A stretch of DNA of 64,000 bases from NCBI RefSeq assembly GCF_003628125.1, contig NZ_RBZU01000013.1:62001-126000 (forward strand), written 5' to 3'. The stretch comes from Pararobbsia silviterrae (lineage in GTDB: Bacteria; Pseudomonadota; Gammaproteobacteria; Burkholderiales; Burkholderiaceae). Within the stretch, counting starts at the first letter, position 1; each line of letters opens with the position of its first letter. Below, one piece after another: positions 44,631 through 53,207 of this stretch. Position numbers and translations under genes: made by a program. The notes below the pieces were generated by a model, which saw nothing but the letters and a program-made list of their open reading frames with translations, ran no database searches and had not been told where the DNA came from.

Positions 44631-46685
44631 TCACGGCGTCACGATGTTGAAATAGAACTCGAAGTTATCGAGCCACGAAATAAAATCCCCGAGCTTCGTA
44701 CTATCGCCGTCGATCTTGGCATTACCCGCCATGACGAGCTGTTGCACGTTCGTCTTGCCCATCATCGTGCTGTTGAGGTCCGCGCGCGTCATCGTCAGCG
44801 TCGCGTCGACCGGACTCGATGACTTGACCTTCGAATAGTGCAGCGCGCTATTCTCGACGCCGACGATATAGTTTTCCTTCGTATCGGTGAGCACAAGATT
44901 CAGCGTGACCTTCTTGCCCGCGGCGCGATCGCCGTTCAGGCGCACGCCCAGATAATCAAGGAACATATCGAGGGGCATCGCCTGAATCGTATCGGGGCTT
45001 TGCGGCTCCGGCGACGGGACTTTCTTGATGCCGTTGCGCAATTCCATGGCGCCGGTCAAATAGAAGTTTCGCCACGGCGCGGATTCGGCTTGATAACCAA
45101 GCTGTTCGTAGGCGTCGGCAAGCAGATGCTTGGCCGCCTCGTTCGACGGATCCGCGAACACGACGTGATTGACGACCTCCGCGACGAAGCGGTAATCGCC
45201 TTTGTCGTATGTGGCCTTTGCCTTGTGCAGCACTGCCGCCGCGCCGCCCATATACTCGACATAGCGTTTGCCCGCGTCGACAGGCGGCAAGCGATGCAAA
45301 TTCGCCGGCACGCCGTCAAAGAAGCCGAGACGCAAATTGTATTGCGCTTCGAGATCGTGGAATACCGTGCCGTAATAGCTGCGGCAATACCAGTGCTTGG
45401 CCAGACTATCGGGCAGCTTGAGCTGCTCCGCGATTTCAAGCGGCGTGTAACCCGTGTTCGCGAGTCGCATCGTCTGATCATGCAGATAGCGATACATGTC
45501 ACGTTGCGCGCCCAGGAATGCGACGATGCGCGCGTTGTCCCATGTCGGCCAAAAGTGCGAGGCGAACAGCACCTGGACGTCGCCACCGAACATATCGATC
45601 GCGGTCTGAAGATATTTCGACCACAGCAAGGCGTCGCGAACCTTCGCGCCGCGCAGCGTATAGAGATTGTGCAGCGTATGCGTCGCGTCTTCGGCCGCGC
45701 AGAATGCCTTGTACTTCGGCACGTAAAACATGAACTCCGCCGGCGCCTCGGATTGCGGCGCCATCAGCACGACGATCTCCACGCCGTCGAGCGTCAGCTT
45801 CTGCCCGGTCTTCTCCGCGAACATCGTCGGTACGATCATCGTGATCGTGCCGACCGAGGTCCCTTTTCCGAGTCCGCCGTCCACGCTCCCCACCGGGCCG
45901 CGCGGCAGCAAAGAACCATACATATAGCTCGCGCGACGTCCCATCGCGTTGCCCGCGATGATGTTTTCGCTGACGGCCGCATCCGTGAAATCGGTCGGCG
46001 CGACGATCGTGACCTTGCCGGCCTTCACGTCGTCTTCTGATACCAGCCCGCGCACGCCGCCGTAGTGATCGACGTGACTATGTGTATAGATCACGGTCGT
46101 GATCGGCTTATCGCCGAGATTGGGCACCACGAGATGCTTCCATACATAGCTCGATATATCCGTCGTCACGAACGGATCGACGACGATATAGCCCTTGTCG
46201 CCCGCGATGATGCTCATGACCGAGAGATCGTATCCGCGAATTTGCCATACGCCGTCCGTGACCTTGAACAGTCCGTGGTTCATATTGAGCTTCGCGTTAC
46301 GCCAAAGACTCGGATTGACCGTCGGCGGGGCGTTGTTTTCGGGGCCGCCCGTCAAGAACGCAAACTGTTTGAAGTCCCATGCGGGATAGTCGCCTTGTCC
46401 CGGTATGACGACCGGGTCCGGGAGTTTCGCGACCAGACCGCGCTGAGCGTCCTCGAAGTCCTGCGTGTCGGAGAACGCCAGAAACTTTGCATACGCGGCA
46501 TTGATATCGAGCGTGGCCTGCGTCGCCGGCTTCGGTGCGACGCCCGAAGGCGCCGCCCCCCCGGATGATTGGGCAAAGCTCTCGCCGACCACCGAACCGA
46601 TACCGGTCGCGACACCGACCACGGCCACGTTCTTGAGGAATGTACGACGTCCCTCGGGATCTGTATGAGTGCGATCGTCGGACAT
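44631..46685 (-). CDS. Tat-exported alkylsulfatase (SdsA1-like metallo-beta-lactamase fold)
   Basis: A 684-residue protein with a twin-arginine signal (EGRRTFLKNVAVVGVATGIG), so it is folded before export. The metallo-beta-lactamase domain has THSHVDHYGG at 201-210 and AEDATHTLHN at 331-340, which supply the two-zinc site of SdsA1/BDS1-type alkylsulfatases. A helical dimerisation domain and a C-terminal SCP2-like domain (about 570-684) complete the fold. It should hydrolyse alkyl sulfates such as SDS to alcohol and sulfate in the periplasm. GGAGG precedes the ATG. It forms an operon with the CxxC protein gene. Confidence 0.94.
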   Translation of the reverse strand: MSDDRTHTDPEGRRTFLKNVAVVGVATGIGSVVGESFAQSSGGAAPSGVAPKPATQATLDINAAYAKFLAFSDTQDFEDAQRGLVAKLPDPVVIPGQGDYPAWDFKQFAFLTGGPENNAPPTVNPSLWRNAKLNMNHGLFKVTDGVWQIRGYDLSVMSIIAGDKGYIVVDPFVTTDISSYVWKHLVVPNLGDKPITTVIYTHSHVDHYGGVRGLVSEDDVKAGKVTIVAPTDFTDAAVSENIIAGNAMGRRASYMYGSLLPRGPVGSVDGGLGKGTSVGTITMIVPTMFAEKTGQKLTLDGVEIVVLMAPQSEAPAEFMFYVPKYKAFCAAEDATHTLHNLYTLRGAKVRDALLWSKYLQTAIDMFGGDVQVLFASHFWPTWDNARIVAFLGAQRDMYRYLHDQTMRLANTGYTPLEIAEQLKLPDSLAKHWYCRSYYGTVFHDLEAQYNLRLGFFDGVPANLHRLPPVDAGKRYVEYMGGAAAVLHKAKATYDKGDYRFVAEVVNHVVFADPSNEAAKHLLADAYEQLGYQAESAPWRNFYLTGAMELRNGIKKVPSPEPQSPDTIQAMPLDMFLDYLGVRLNGDRAAGKKVTLNLVLTDTKENYIVGVENSALHYSKVKSSSPVDATLTMTRADLNSTMMGKTNVQQLVMAGNAKIDGDSTKLGDFISWLDNFEFYFNIVTP

Positions 46686-46979
46686 GCTTGGCCTCCGTTC
46701 AGTGAATGGAATGCTCGGCTATCGCGCGCGCATACTTGGACACGGCCAGAGCGTCGTGGGCGCAATATGTACGCATGTGCGCGAGGCGAATGAAAAGATT
46801 TGTTCGTTATACCCACCACCATTGGAGTCTAGACCCCAGTTCTCGCGTCGCAAGGTCGAAAGCGACCTGATCTTCGTCGATTCATTGATGCGCGATTGTT
46901 CAGCGCGCCACGCGTGCCCGCGCACTTATTGGAACGACTTACGAGGTGCCGCATATCGGCTGTCTCGCGCCGTGAAAAT
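46686..46979. other. Intergenic region upstream of the alkylsulfatase
   Basis: This stretch of 294 bp holds the alkylsulfatase promoter region. I see no supported gene, operator or stable hairpin in it. Confidence 0.45.
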
Positions 46980-47741
46980 TTAATGAATCGCTTGTTCGAG
47001 CCGCATCAGATTCTGCGGCTGGACATGGATGATCCCGCCGCGCGGGCTATCGATGTCCGCGATCAGCGCAAGCGACAGCGACACCGTAAAAGGCAGCAGC
47101 GTGACGTAAAGACCCGCGCTTAGCCGCCCTTGCGCGCCGTATCCCTGGACGATGCAACCCGCGATCGCAATCAAAAACAACAGCGCCCAGGCGCCGATCG
47201 GAACGCGATTGATCCGCGCGGCCTCCGAATAATCTTGCGAATTCAGTGTGTCGTTCATCCCGCTGACGACGAGCGCGCCGATCGGATTGGCCTTGTCCTT
47301 GGCGACCTCCGTCGCGAGCCGCCACAGTTCGGCTTGCGTGTCCGAGGTCTGCCGGCCGATGAGTTCGAGCTGCTGCGGATCGCGGGTCAAGAAGTCCGCG
47401 ACCCGCAGACGCGTGTAGCGGATCAAGGCGCCCTTGATGGCATAACCCATGGCCGGATCGGCAAGATCGGCGCGAACGAATTCCGTCCCGATGGCGTTGG
47501 CCTCGTTTTCCTCGAGGTTTTTCCGCTGGTCGTAACGGCCGACCGCCATCGATAGCGTGAACCCGATCAAGAGCGCGAGCAGCGTGAGCGTTGCCGCTTG
47601 AACCACCTTATAGTCTTCGCGCACGTCGTCCGTCACGGCGATGCGACGCCGGAGCACGTACGCGCCGAACGACACCGCGGCCACGAGCACCACGAACATG
47701 ACGATCAATACTGCAAGGGGATGGTCCACGAAGACTGCCAC
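46980..47741 (-). CDS. DUF4239-family (bestrophin-like) membrane protein
   Basis: About 253 residues from a GTG at 47741 with AGGAGG four bases upstream, which decides the start over the longer frame. It has two N-terminal helices (LAVLIVMFVVLVAAVSFGAY, TLTLLALLIGFTLSMAVG), a helical soluble region with YDQRKNLEENEANAIGTEFV, and two C-terminal helices (GAWALLFLIAIAGCIVQGY, LYVTLLPFTVSLSLALIADI). The RYDxRxxxVxxEANAIGT motif defines DUF4239, a bestrophin-like family of possible ion channels. The function here is unknown. Confidence 0.85.
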   Translation of the reverse strand: MAVFVDHPLAVLIVMFVVLVAAVSFGAYVLRRRIAVTDDVREDYKVVQAATLTLLALLIGFTLSMAVGRYDQRKNLEENEANAIGTEFVRADLADPAMGYAIKGALIRYTRLRVADFLTRDPQQLELIGRQTSDTQAELWRLATEVAKDKANPIGALVVSGMNDTLNSQDYSEAARINRVPIGAWALLFLIAIAGCIVQGYGAQGRLSAGLYVTLLPFTVSLSLALIADIDSPRGGIIHVQPQNLMRLEQAIH

Positions 47742-47895
47742 ACGACCTCCTCGACGATTCGATCTGCATGATGACGGCGAACCGAGCGTCACGACATGCG
47801 CGACAGTGTAGGTCGCCCGATCGTCTTGTCGAAATCGAGAATGCGCGCAAACCGGCCGTTCCGATCACGCGCTAATCGATCGCACGACACGCGCA

Positions 47896-48858
47896 CTAAA
47901 AGCTCAACGCGATGCCCACCGATGCGCCCGTGACGTCCTTGCCGAAGGCATACCGGGCGACAATGCGCAGGCGCGAAAAGAGCTTGGTCTCGTCGCTCGT
48001 ATCGAACTCGATCCCTGCGCCCAGCGACGTCAATTGATTGAATCCGAGGATGTTCGCCTGGCTGCCCAGATAGGTCGAATGCGACAGCTCAAGCACATAG
48101 CGCAGCGGCCGATTCATGAGCGTCAAGCCGGTCGGCGCGCGCCATCGCGCATAGAGGTTCGTCGATTCCGCATTGGCCTCGCCGCGTACCGCGCTCGACG
48201 ATCCGAAGCTTTGCAGATAAATATCCGTAAAGCGCAACTCCAGATCGAATTCATAGGGCTCCTTGCGGGGATACCAGCCGATCATCAACGATCCGCCGAG
48301 TCCGTAGGCGCTCAATGAGCCGTCGCGAATGAAATCGATATTCGAGTCCACACGGTGATTGACGAGAAATTGCGCGGCCGACGCGTCGCTGAAGACCTCG
48401 CCCAAGGAAAAATTAAAAATCGGACGGATCACGAGGTTGCCGCTCTCGTTGAGCGGAAAATCCCAGCCGATCCCGCCGGTCGCCGCGACGTTCGTCCATC
48501 GCGTCGGCAAAGCGCGCTGCTCCTGACCGTCGGACGCGATAAAGGTCGGGTCGTAACGCGACGCGCCAAGCGCACCTTCGAGATACAAGGGGAAGTTCGG
48601 ACTCAACGTAAAGCCGCCGCCGAACTGCGTCATGTTCAACGACGGATCGCCCGAAGCGGCATTCCGTATACCGAGCGTGCTGGCCGACAAATCCGGCGTG
48701 ACGCTGAACGAGAGCAACGCCAGCACCGCATTCGCCTGCTTCTGAACGTCAGGCCCCTTGAACACGGGTCCCGAGGGCGCCGCTTGCGCACGAGCGAAAT
48801 GCGGCGACACGCATTGCAGACAGCAGGTGGCCAACGCAAGAACGCCGATGCGCCTCAT
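47896..48858 (-). CDS. Exported outer-membrane beta-barrel protein
   Basis: A 320-residue protein with a signal peptide (IGVLALATCCLQCVSPHFARA), alternating-hydrophobicity strands (FTLSPNFPLYLEGALGASRY, LRYVLELSHSTYLGS) and a C-terminal Phe (GASVGIALSF), as expected of an outer-membrane barrel of 8-12 strands. No known family was recognised with confidence; autotransporter-barrel-like or OmpW-like folds are possible. It is the third gene of a run after DUF2092 and a Gly-rich protein, with about 36 bp between genes. Confidence 0.8.
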   Translation of the reverse strand: MRRIGVLALATCCLQCVSPHFARAQAAPSGPVFKGPDVQKQANAVLALLSFSVTPDLSASTLGIRNAASGDPSLNMTQFGGGFTLSPNFPLYLEGALGASRYDPTFIASDGQEQRALPTRWTNVAATGGIGWDFPLNESGNLVIRPIFNFSLGEVFSDASAAQFLVNHRVDSNIDFIRDGSLSAYGLGGSLMIGWYPRKEPYEFDLELRFTDIYLQSFGSSSAVRGEANAESTNLYARWRAPTGLTLMNRPLRYVLELSHSTYLGSQANILGFNQLTSLGAGIEFDTSDETKLFSRLRIVARYAFGKDVTGASVGIALSF

Positions 48859-48894
48859 CGTCTTGCGCCCCCACCCGCGATCGACTCACGCGGC

Positions 48895-49404
48895 TCAATA
48901 GGGCCGATTCACGACGACATATTGCCCACCCTGAGGTTGGTACCACGCGCTGCCGCATTGCTGATAGACCATGCCGCCATAGTTCACGGGCATGCAGTTC
49001 GGCGGAATCGAGTGAACGATCGACCCGACGACGGCGGTGGTCACGGCGACCGTCGCGGTGACCGCGGCCGCCGTGGCAACCGGATGATAGTCGTCGTCCC
49101 AGCCGCCATGGTGGTAGTCGTTTCCGCTGACGTTGACATTGACGTTGCGATTCACATTGACGTTGTTCACGCTCGTGCTGCGTACGTTCTGGGAACGCAC
49201 ATCGGCGCGCGAATTGTCGAGCTGCGCGCCGCCGCGTCCCGGACCACCCGGATGAGGGGCGCCGCCCATGCGTGCTCCGCCGCCTCCGCCGACGCGGCCC
49301 GCGGCATTCGATTCGAGCGGCGCACAGACCACGCTCGCGCCGATGATGAACAGGACCATCGCGGCGCGCATGCGTCTGCGTTCGAGTGTGCGTTCGAAGT
49401 TCAT
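48895..49404 (-). CDS. Exported Gly/Asn-rich protein of unknown function
   Basis: A 169-residue protein starting after AAGGAG. The signal sequence (MRAAMVLFIIGASVVCAPLESNA region) is followed by a glycine-rich stretch (GRVGGGGGARMGGAPHPGG), an Asn/Val-rich repeat (NNVNVNRNVNVNVSGN), a hydrophobic Ala/Val/Thr segment (about residues 108-130) and CMPVNYGGMVYQQCG with two Cys. Such proteins occur downstream of DUF2092 genes. It is probably a periplasmic or envelope protein; the function is unknown. Confidence 0.8.
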   Translation of the reverse strand: MNFERTLERRRMRAAMVLFIIGASVVCAPLESNAAGRVGGGGGARMGGAPHPGGPGRGGAQLDNSRADVRSQNVRSTSVNNVNVNRNVNVNVSGNDYHHGGWDDDYHPVATAAAVTATVAVTTAVVGSIVHSIPPNCMPVNYGGMVYQQCGSAWYQPQGGQYVVVNRPY

Positions 49405-49407
49405 GGC

Positions 49408-50184
49408 CTACTCCTTTTTCGCAGCGACCGGAACGAGTTCGATTTTTTTCGCGCCTGCGGGAGGATGAAACGTGAAGAACGCATCGCTGAACGTGACGTT
49501 CGTCTTCCACTCGACGATCGATACGGACTGCGGCCTCGCATCGTCGTCGCGACGCGTGATCACGATCTTGCGCGGCAACGCCTTCGCCCCCGTCGTGATC
49601 CAGATTTGCCAATCGGCCTCCTTCTGGCGAAACGCATAGTGATCGCAGATATCCGAACCTACGTAGTCCTGCCCCGCATACATGGCGGACTCGAACTGAT
49701 CGACGGGCGCGTTCGGCGTCCCCCAGATAAATAGATCCGACAACGGAAACTCGACGCCATAGCGCGTATGGAATGCGTCGATCAAAGCGGCAAGCGTGCC
49801 GTCGAACGGCACGGTCGAATAGTAGTTCTGGCCGAGCTGCATCAGCGTGACCTGCTTGCCGTCGTAGACGATCTCGCGAGTACTGCGCGCGCTGCGCATG
49901 ACGGCCTTGATCTTGTCGGGTCGTTCGACGTCGAGTTCGGCGCTCGCCGTGTGCTGCAGTTTTTGTCCGTCGACAAGCACGCGCTCGCCCGTGATTTCGG
50001 TGGAAACGTGGAATTGCCTGAGCGCCTGAAGCTGCGCACCCATTTTTTTCAATGCCTGAATCGCATCGGGGCTCACCGCCGGCTCGCTCGCGGCGGTCGA
50101 GCTCGCGGCCGTCGCTTGCGCCCATGCGCCGGACGCCACCGTGGCCCCCACGACGAGTGCAATGGCTATCAGTTCGCGCTTCAT
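49408..50184 (-). CDS. DUF2092 periplasmic protein
   Basis: A 258-residue protein with a signal peptide (MKRELIAIALVVGATVASGA, cleavage near AWAQA). The mature part matches DUF2092: ALKKMGAQLQALRQFHVSTE, GQKLQHTASAELDVERPDKI, MLQLGQNYYSTV-type strands and QKEADWQIWITTGAKALPRK. DUF2092 resembles LolA/LppX-type half-barrels that carry hydrophobic ligands, so lipid or lipoprotein carriage is plausible (inference). It is the first gene of a three-gene operon with only 3 bp before the Gly-rich gene. Confidence 0.87.
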   Translation of the reverse strand: MKRELIAIALVVGATVASGAWAQATAASSTAASEPAVSPDAIQALKKMGAQLQALRQFHVSTEITGERVLVDGQKLQHTASAELDVERPDKIKAVMRSARSTREIVYDGKQVTLMQLGQNYYSTVPFDGTLAALIDAFHTRYGVEFPLSDLFIWGTPNAPVDQFESAMYAGQDYVGSDICDHYAFRQKEADWQIWITTGAKALPRKIVITRRDDDARPQSVSIVEWKTNVTFSDAFFTFHPPAGAKKIELVPVAAKKE

Positions 50185-50629
50185 CGTCGCCCCCTGGCTA
50201 GGTCATCAGCCCGTTGTCCGAGCCACTTCGAGTATTGGCCGATCGGGACGCGAATCGCCAGCGATTCTTGCGTGTCTGATGACGACGCTAAGCAACATGC
50301 GCGGCCCGGCAATCTGCACGAGCCGATGCGCAGGATCGAAGCGGCCCTTCGTCGAGAACCGCATGGCACGCCGCTACCGCGCAAAGCATTCGTGCGTGAG
50401 CAAATCATCCGTGAATCCCTTTGCGCGTGTGCGGCTTCGCCGCCTAGTCTCCAAGGTGCCGCACACGCGTCGCGCCCGGTCGAATGCGCATGGGTGACGC
50501 ACGTTGACGCGACGCTCAGCGGCGTCCGGTGCCTTCGAAGGGCGACGACACGCGCATGCATGCCGAACCGGCAAGCGCAAGACGATGAGGGCGGCGCGGT
50601 GGATTATCGCGTTCGAGCGGAGGCCTGCG
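50185..50629. other. Divergent intergenic region with a long inverted repeat
   Basis: This stretch of 445 bp separates the DUF2092 operon from the GluR0-like gene. It contains a perfect 12-bp inverted repeat (50424-50469) and no supported gene. Confidence 0.55.
50424..50469. repeat. 12-bp perfect inverted repeat
   Basis: CGCGTGTGCGGC at 50424-50435 and GCCGCACACGCG at 50458-50469 are perfectly complementary across a 22-base loop. It is not next to a stop codon and lies about 160 bp upstream of the channel gene, so a regulatory site or structured leader RNA is possible. Confidence 0.7.
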
Positions 50630-51739
50630 ATGCGGCAAACGGCGCGGTACCTTACGGCATTGTGTTGCGCGTTCATGGCGTCATTCACGATGGCCCTCGC
50701 CGCCGCCGACACGGCCTCGCCCTCGGCCGCTCAGCCCGGCAACGCCCCCCTGCGCGTGGCGATCGCGGCGGACGCCCCCTTCGTGCTGCCGGGCACGGCC
50801 GCTCCGCAAGGCTTCAGCATCGATCTCTGGAACGAGGTCGCGCGTCGCATGGGCGTGCAGTTCACATGGATACGCGTGCCGACGGACGCCGCGTTGCTCA
50901 CCGCGGTCCAACACGGCGACGCGGATATCGCGATCTCGGCCATCACGATCACCCCCGAGCGTGAACACACGGTCGACTTTTCCATGCCGTATTTCGATTC
51001 CGGTCTGCAAATCATGGCCCGCGCGCACAGCGAGAATTCGCTCGTGGCTTCGCTGCTGTCCGTCCCGTGGTTGCCCGTCGTTGAGCTCTTGATCGGCGCA
51101 GTGATCGTGGTGCTGATCCTCGCTCACGTGGTCTGGCTGACCGAGCGCAAGCGCGATCCGCATTTTCCGAAACCTTACGTGCGTGCGCTCGGCGAAGGCC
51201 TCTGGATCACGATGCTGATCATCGCGACGGGCGAGCACGGCGAACGCGACGCGCCGGGGGTATGGAAGCGCGTGCTCGTCCCCACGATGTGGATCATCGG
51301 CGTCGTGCTGATCGCGCAGTTGACGGCGACCGTCACGTCGTCGCAGACGGTCGCGCGCCTGCGATCCGATATCGGCGGGCCCGACGATCTTCCGGGAAAA
51401 AAGATCGGCACGGTACCCGGCACCGTCGCGGCCGACTATCTGACCGAACGCGGCTTGCCGTTCTTCAAGGTGTCCACCGCCGCGGACGGGCTGCGCATGC
51501 TCACGAACGGCGACTTGCAGGCCATCGTCTACGACGCGCCCACGCTCCGGTATTGGGCGGCGAAACGCGGGAACGGCGTCCTCGCCGTCGTCGGGCCGGT
51601 CTTTCGTCCCTCGAAATACGGCATCGCCGTGGCGAACGGCAGTCGCTTGCGCAAGACCATCAACGAGGCGCTGATCACGATGTACGACGACGGCACCTAC
51701 GATCATATTTACGGCAAGTGGTTTTCAACGAATAAATAA
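50630..51739 (+). CDS. GluR0-like ligand-gated ion channel (binding protein domain split by a pore module)
   Basis: A 369-residue protein starting MRQTARYLTALCCAFM with GCGGAGG upstream and a signal peptide ending near LAAAD. A family-3 amino-acid-binding domain (LRVAIAADAPFVLPG; AISAITITPEREHTVDFS at 102-119) is interrupted by a pore module: TM1 at about 147-170, a re-entrant loop at 184-207 (GEGLWITMLIIATGEHGE) and TM2 at 213-236 (LVPTMWIIGVVLIAQLTATV). The second binding lobe follows (DDLPGKKIGTVPGTVAADYL). This is the bacterial glutamate-receptor architecture. The filter lacks the potassium-type TVGYG of GluR0, so ion selectivity is unknown. Confidence 0.9.
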   Translation: MRQTARYLTALCCAFMASFTMALAAADTASPSAAQPGNAPLRVAIAADAPFVLPGTAAPQGFSIDLWNEVARRMGVQFTWIRVPTDAALLTAVQHGDADIAISAITITPEREHTVDFSMPYFDSGLQIMARAHSENSLVASLLSVPWLPVVELLIGAVIVVLILAHVVWLTERKRDPHFPKPYVRALGEGLWITMLIIATGEHGERDAPGVWKRVLVPTMWIIGVVLIAQLTATVTSSQTVARLRSDIGGPDDLPGKKIGTVPGTVAADYLTERGLPFFKVSTAADGLRMLTNGDLQAIVYDAPTLRYWAAKRGNGVLAVVGPVFRPSKYGIAVANGSRLRKTINEALITMYDDGTYDHIYGKWFSTNK

Positions 51740-51784
51740 AATGCGTACGAATCGCACCGCCGGCATCGCGAACGACGGCCCGCT

Positions 51785-52246
51785 TCAATCGAGCACGAGC
51801 GAGCCGAGCGCGAACACGCCAAGCGCCGCGACGGCGATCGCAATCCAGTAGGCAAGATTCCACTGCGGCGCGAGGCCTTCACGGCGCAATGCCTTGATGC
51901 GGCGCGCGTGTTGAACGACGGCGGCGACCATCGCGATCGTTCCGATCACGACCATCGCCGAGCCGACCATTTTCGGCGACCAGGTCCCGCCGAATCGGCC
52001 CGTGATCGGTGCGCCGCGTTGACTCGCGACATATTCGAAAAACTTCGCGAGCGTGAAGCCGAAGCTGATCATCGAGAGCGACGTGCGCAACCACGCCATC
52101 AACGTACGCTCGGCCGCGAAAAAGGTACGCTCGACGGCGAGCGCCGTGCGCATCCGGGTCTGCAGCGTGCCTTCGTCGGGTTTGACCGGGCTATCGGCAT
52201 CCAGACCGCGCAAGAGCGCCGAGTCTTCATCTCGATGCATCGTCAT
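51785..52246 (-). CDS. DUF202 (YidH-type) membrane protein
   Basis: A 153-residue protein with the DUF202 signature ERTFFAAERTLMAWLRTSLS then ISFGFTLAKFFEY, and three membrane helices (about 48-70, 92-112, 130-150). The start overlaps the stop of the BASS-type transporter gene (ATGA), so it belongs to the FGE-arylsulfatase operon. The function of DUF202 is unknown; a helper of the transporter is possible. Confidence 0.87.
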   Translation of the reverse strand: MTMHRDEDSALLRGLDADSPVKPDEGTLQTRMRTALAVERTFFAAERTLMAWLRTSLSMISFGFTLAKFFEYVASQRGAPITGRFGGTWSPKMVGSAMVVIGTIAMVAAVVQHARRIKALRREGLAPQWNLAYWIAIAVAALGVFALGSLVLD

Positions 52247-53121
52247 CGCGCGCTCCCTCGGGAGGGTGTCTCAGGCAACGGCACGCGGCGCTGTTGCCAT
52301 TTGACGTAAGGCATCACAAGCACCGTGCATAGAATCAGATACAGGATCAGCGTCGGCGCGAACTGCTCGCCCGGATAGTTATCCGAAGCGATCGCCAACG
52401 CGATCGCGGGATGCCGCGACGCCGTCGCGAGCGCGAGCACCGACGCGTGGCGCGGGTCCGGCCCGCCGAGCACATGACCGACGACCAGGCCGAAGAGCAC
52501 GAACACCGCAATCGCAAGCACGGTCCATTGACCGACGGCCGCCCATACGGCGCGCCATGTGCCCGCCAGCAGGATCGCGATCCCCGCTAACAGCAGGACG
52601 GCCGCGACTAGACGCAAGGGCGCATGCAGACGGCGGCCGAGGTCCGGCAAAACCTTCGAGACAAGCAGGCCCGCCGCCAGCGGCACGATGATCATCTTGA
52701 GCACAACCTTGACGATCGCAATCGGGCTCATGGTGAACGATTGAGCAAAGACCGCCGTGAACGCCGTCATCGACAACGGCACCGTCAAGATCGAACTCAG
52801 TGCGAGAACGACGAGCAAACCGAGTCCATACGGCTCGGGGGCATCGCCTCGCGACTGCTTTTTGGGGAGCAGCGGCGGAATCGGGGAAATCGACAGCGCG
52901 GCCAGCACGACCGCCGTGGGCTGCGGCAAGTCAAGCAGATAAACGCACGCCCCCACGGCAAGCGGCACGAGCACGAACATCGCAAGGAACGACCGCAACA
53001 ACAACCCAGGCCGCGCAAAGACATACGCGAGATCGTTGCGCGTGGTCCGCAAACCATACGTAAACACCGTTCCGAAAATGGCGATCTGCAGCGCGGCGAG
53101 AATCAGCGTCTTGGCGTCCAT
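52243..53121 (-). CDS. BASS (bile acid:sodium symporter)-family transporter
   Basis: About 292 residues starting MDAKTLILAALQIAIFG, with GAGGA six bases upstream; an upstream frame would add 23 unlikely residues. It has 8-10 membrane helices with TAVVLAALSISPIPPLLPKK in the cross-over region and ASVLALATASRHPAIALAIA, the conserved core of the BASS/SBF-like fold. It may export or import an organic anion with a cation. It follows the arylsulfatase gene by 86 bp, so the cargo may be a sulfate ester or its desulfated product (inference). Confidence 0.85.
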   Translation of the reverse strand: MDAKTLILAALQIAIFGTVFTYGLRTTRNDLAYVFARPGLLLRSFLAMFVLVPLAVGACVYLLDLPQPTAVVLAALSISPIPPLLPKKQSRGDAPEPYGLGLLVVLALSSILTVPLSMTAFTAVFAQSFTMSPIAIVKVVLKMIIVPLAAGLLVSKVLPDLGRRLHAPLRLVAAVLLLAGIAILLAGTWRAVWAAVGQWTVLAIAVFVLFGLVVGHVLGGPDPRHASVLALATASRHPAIALAIASDNYPGEQFAPTLILYLILCTVLVMPYVKWQQRRVPLPETPSRGSAR

Positions 53122-53207
53122 CAAGGGTCCTCGCATCGGCAGCCACGCGCGAACATCGGCGTCGCGATGCCCGCTCGTGGCTGCTTTCACAGCCGTCCGA
53201 AGCGCAC

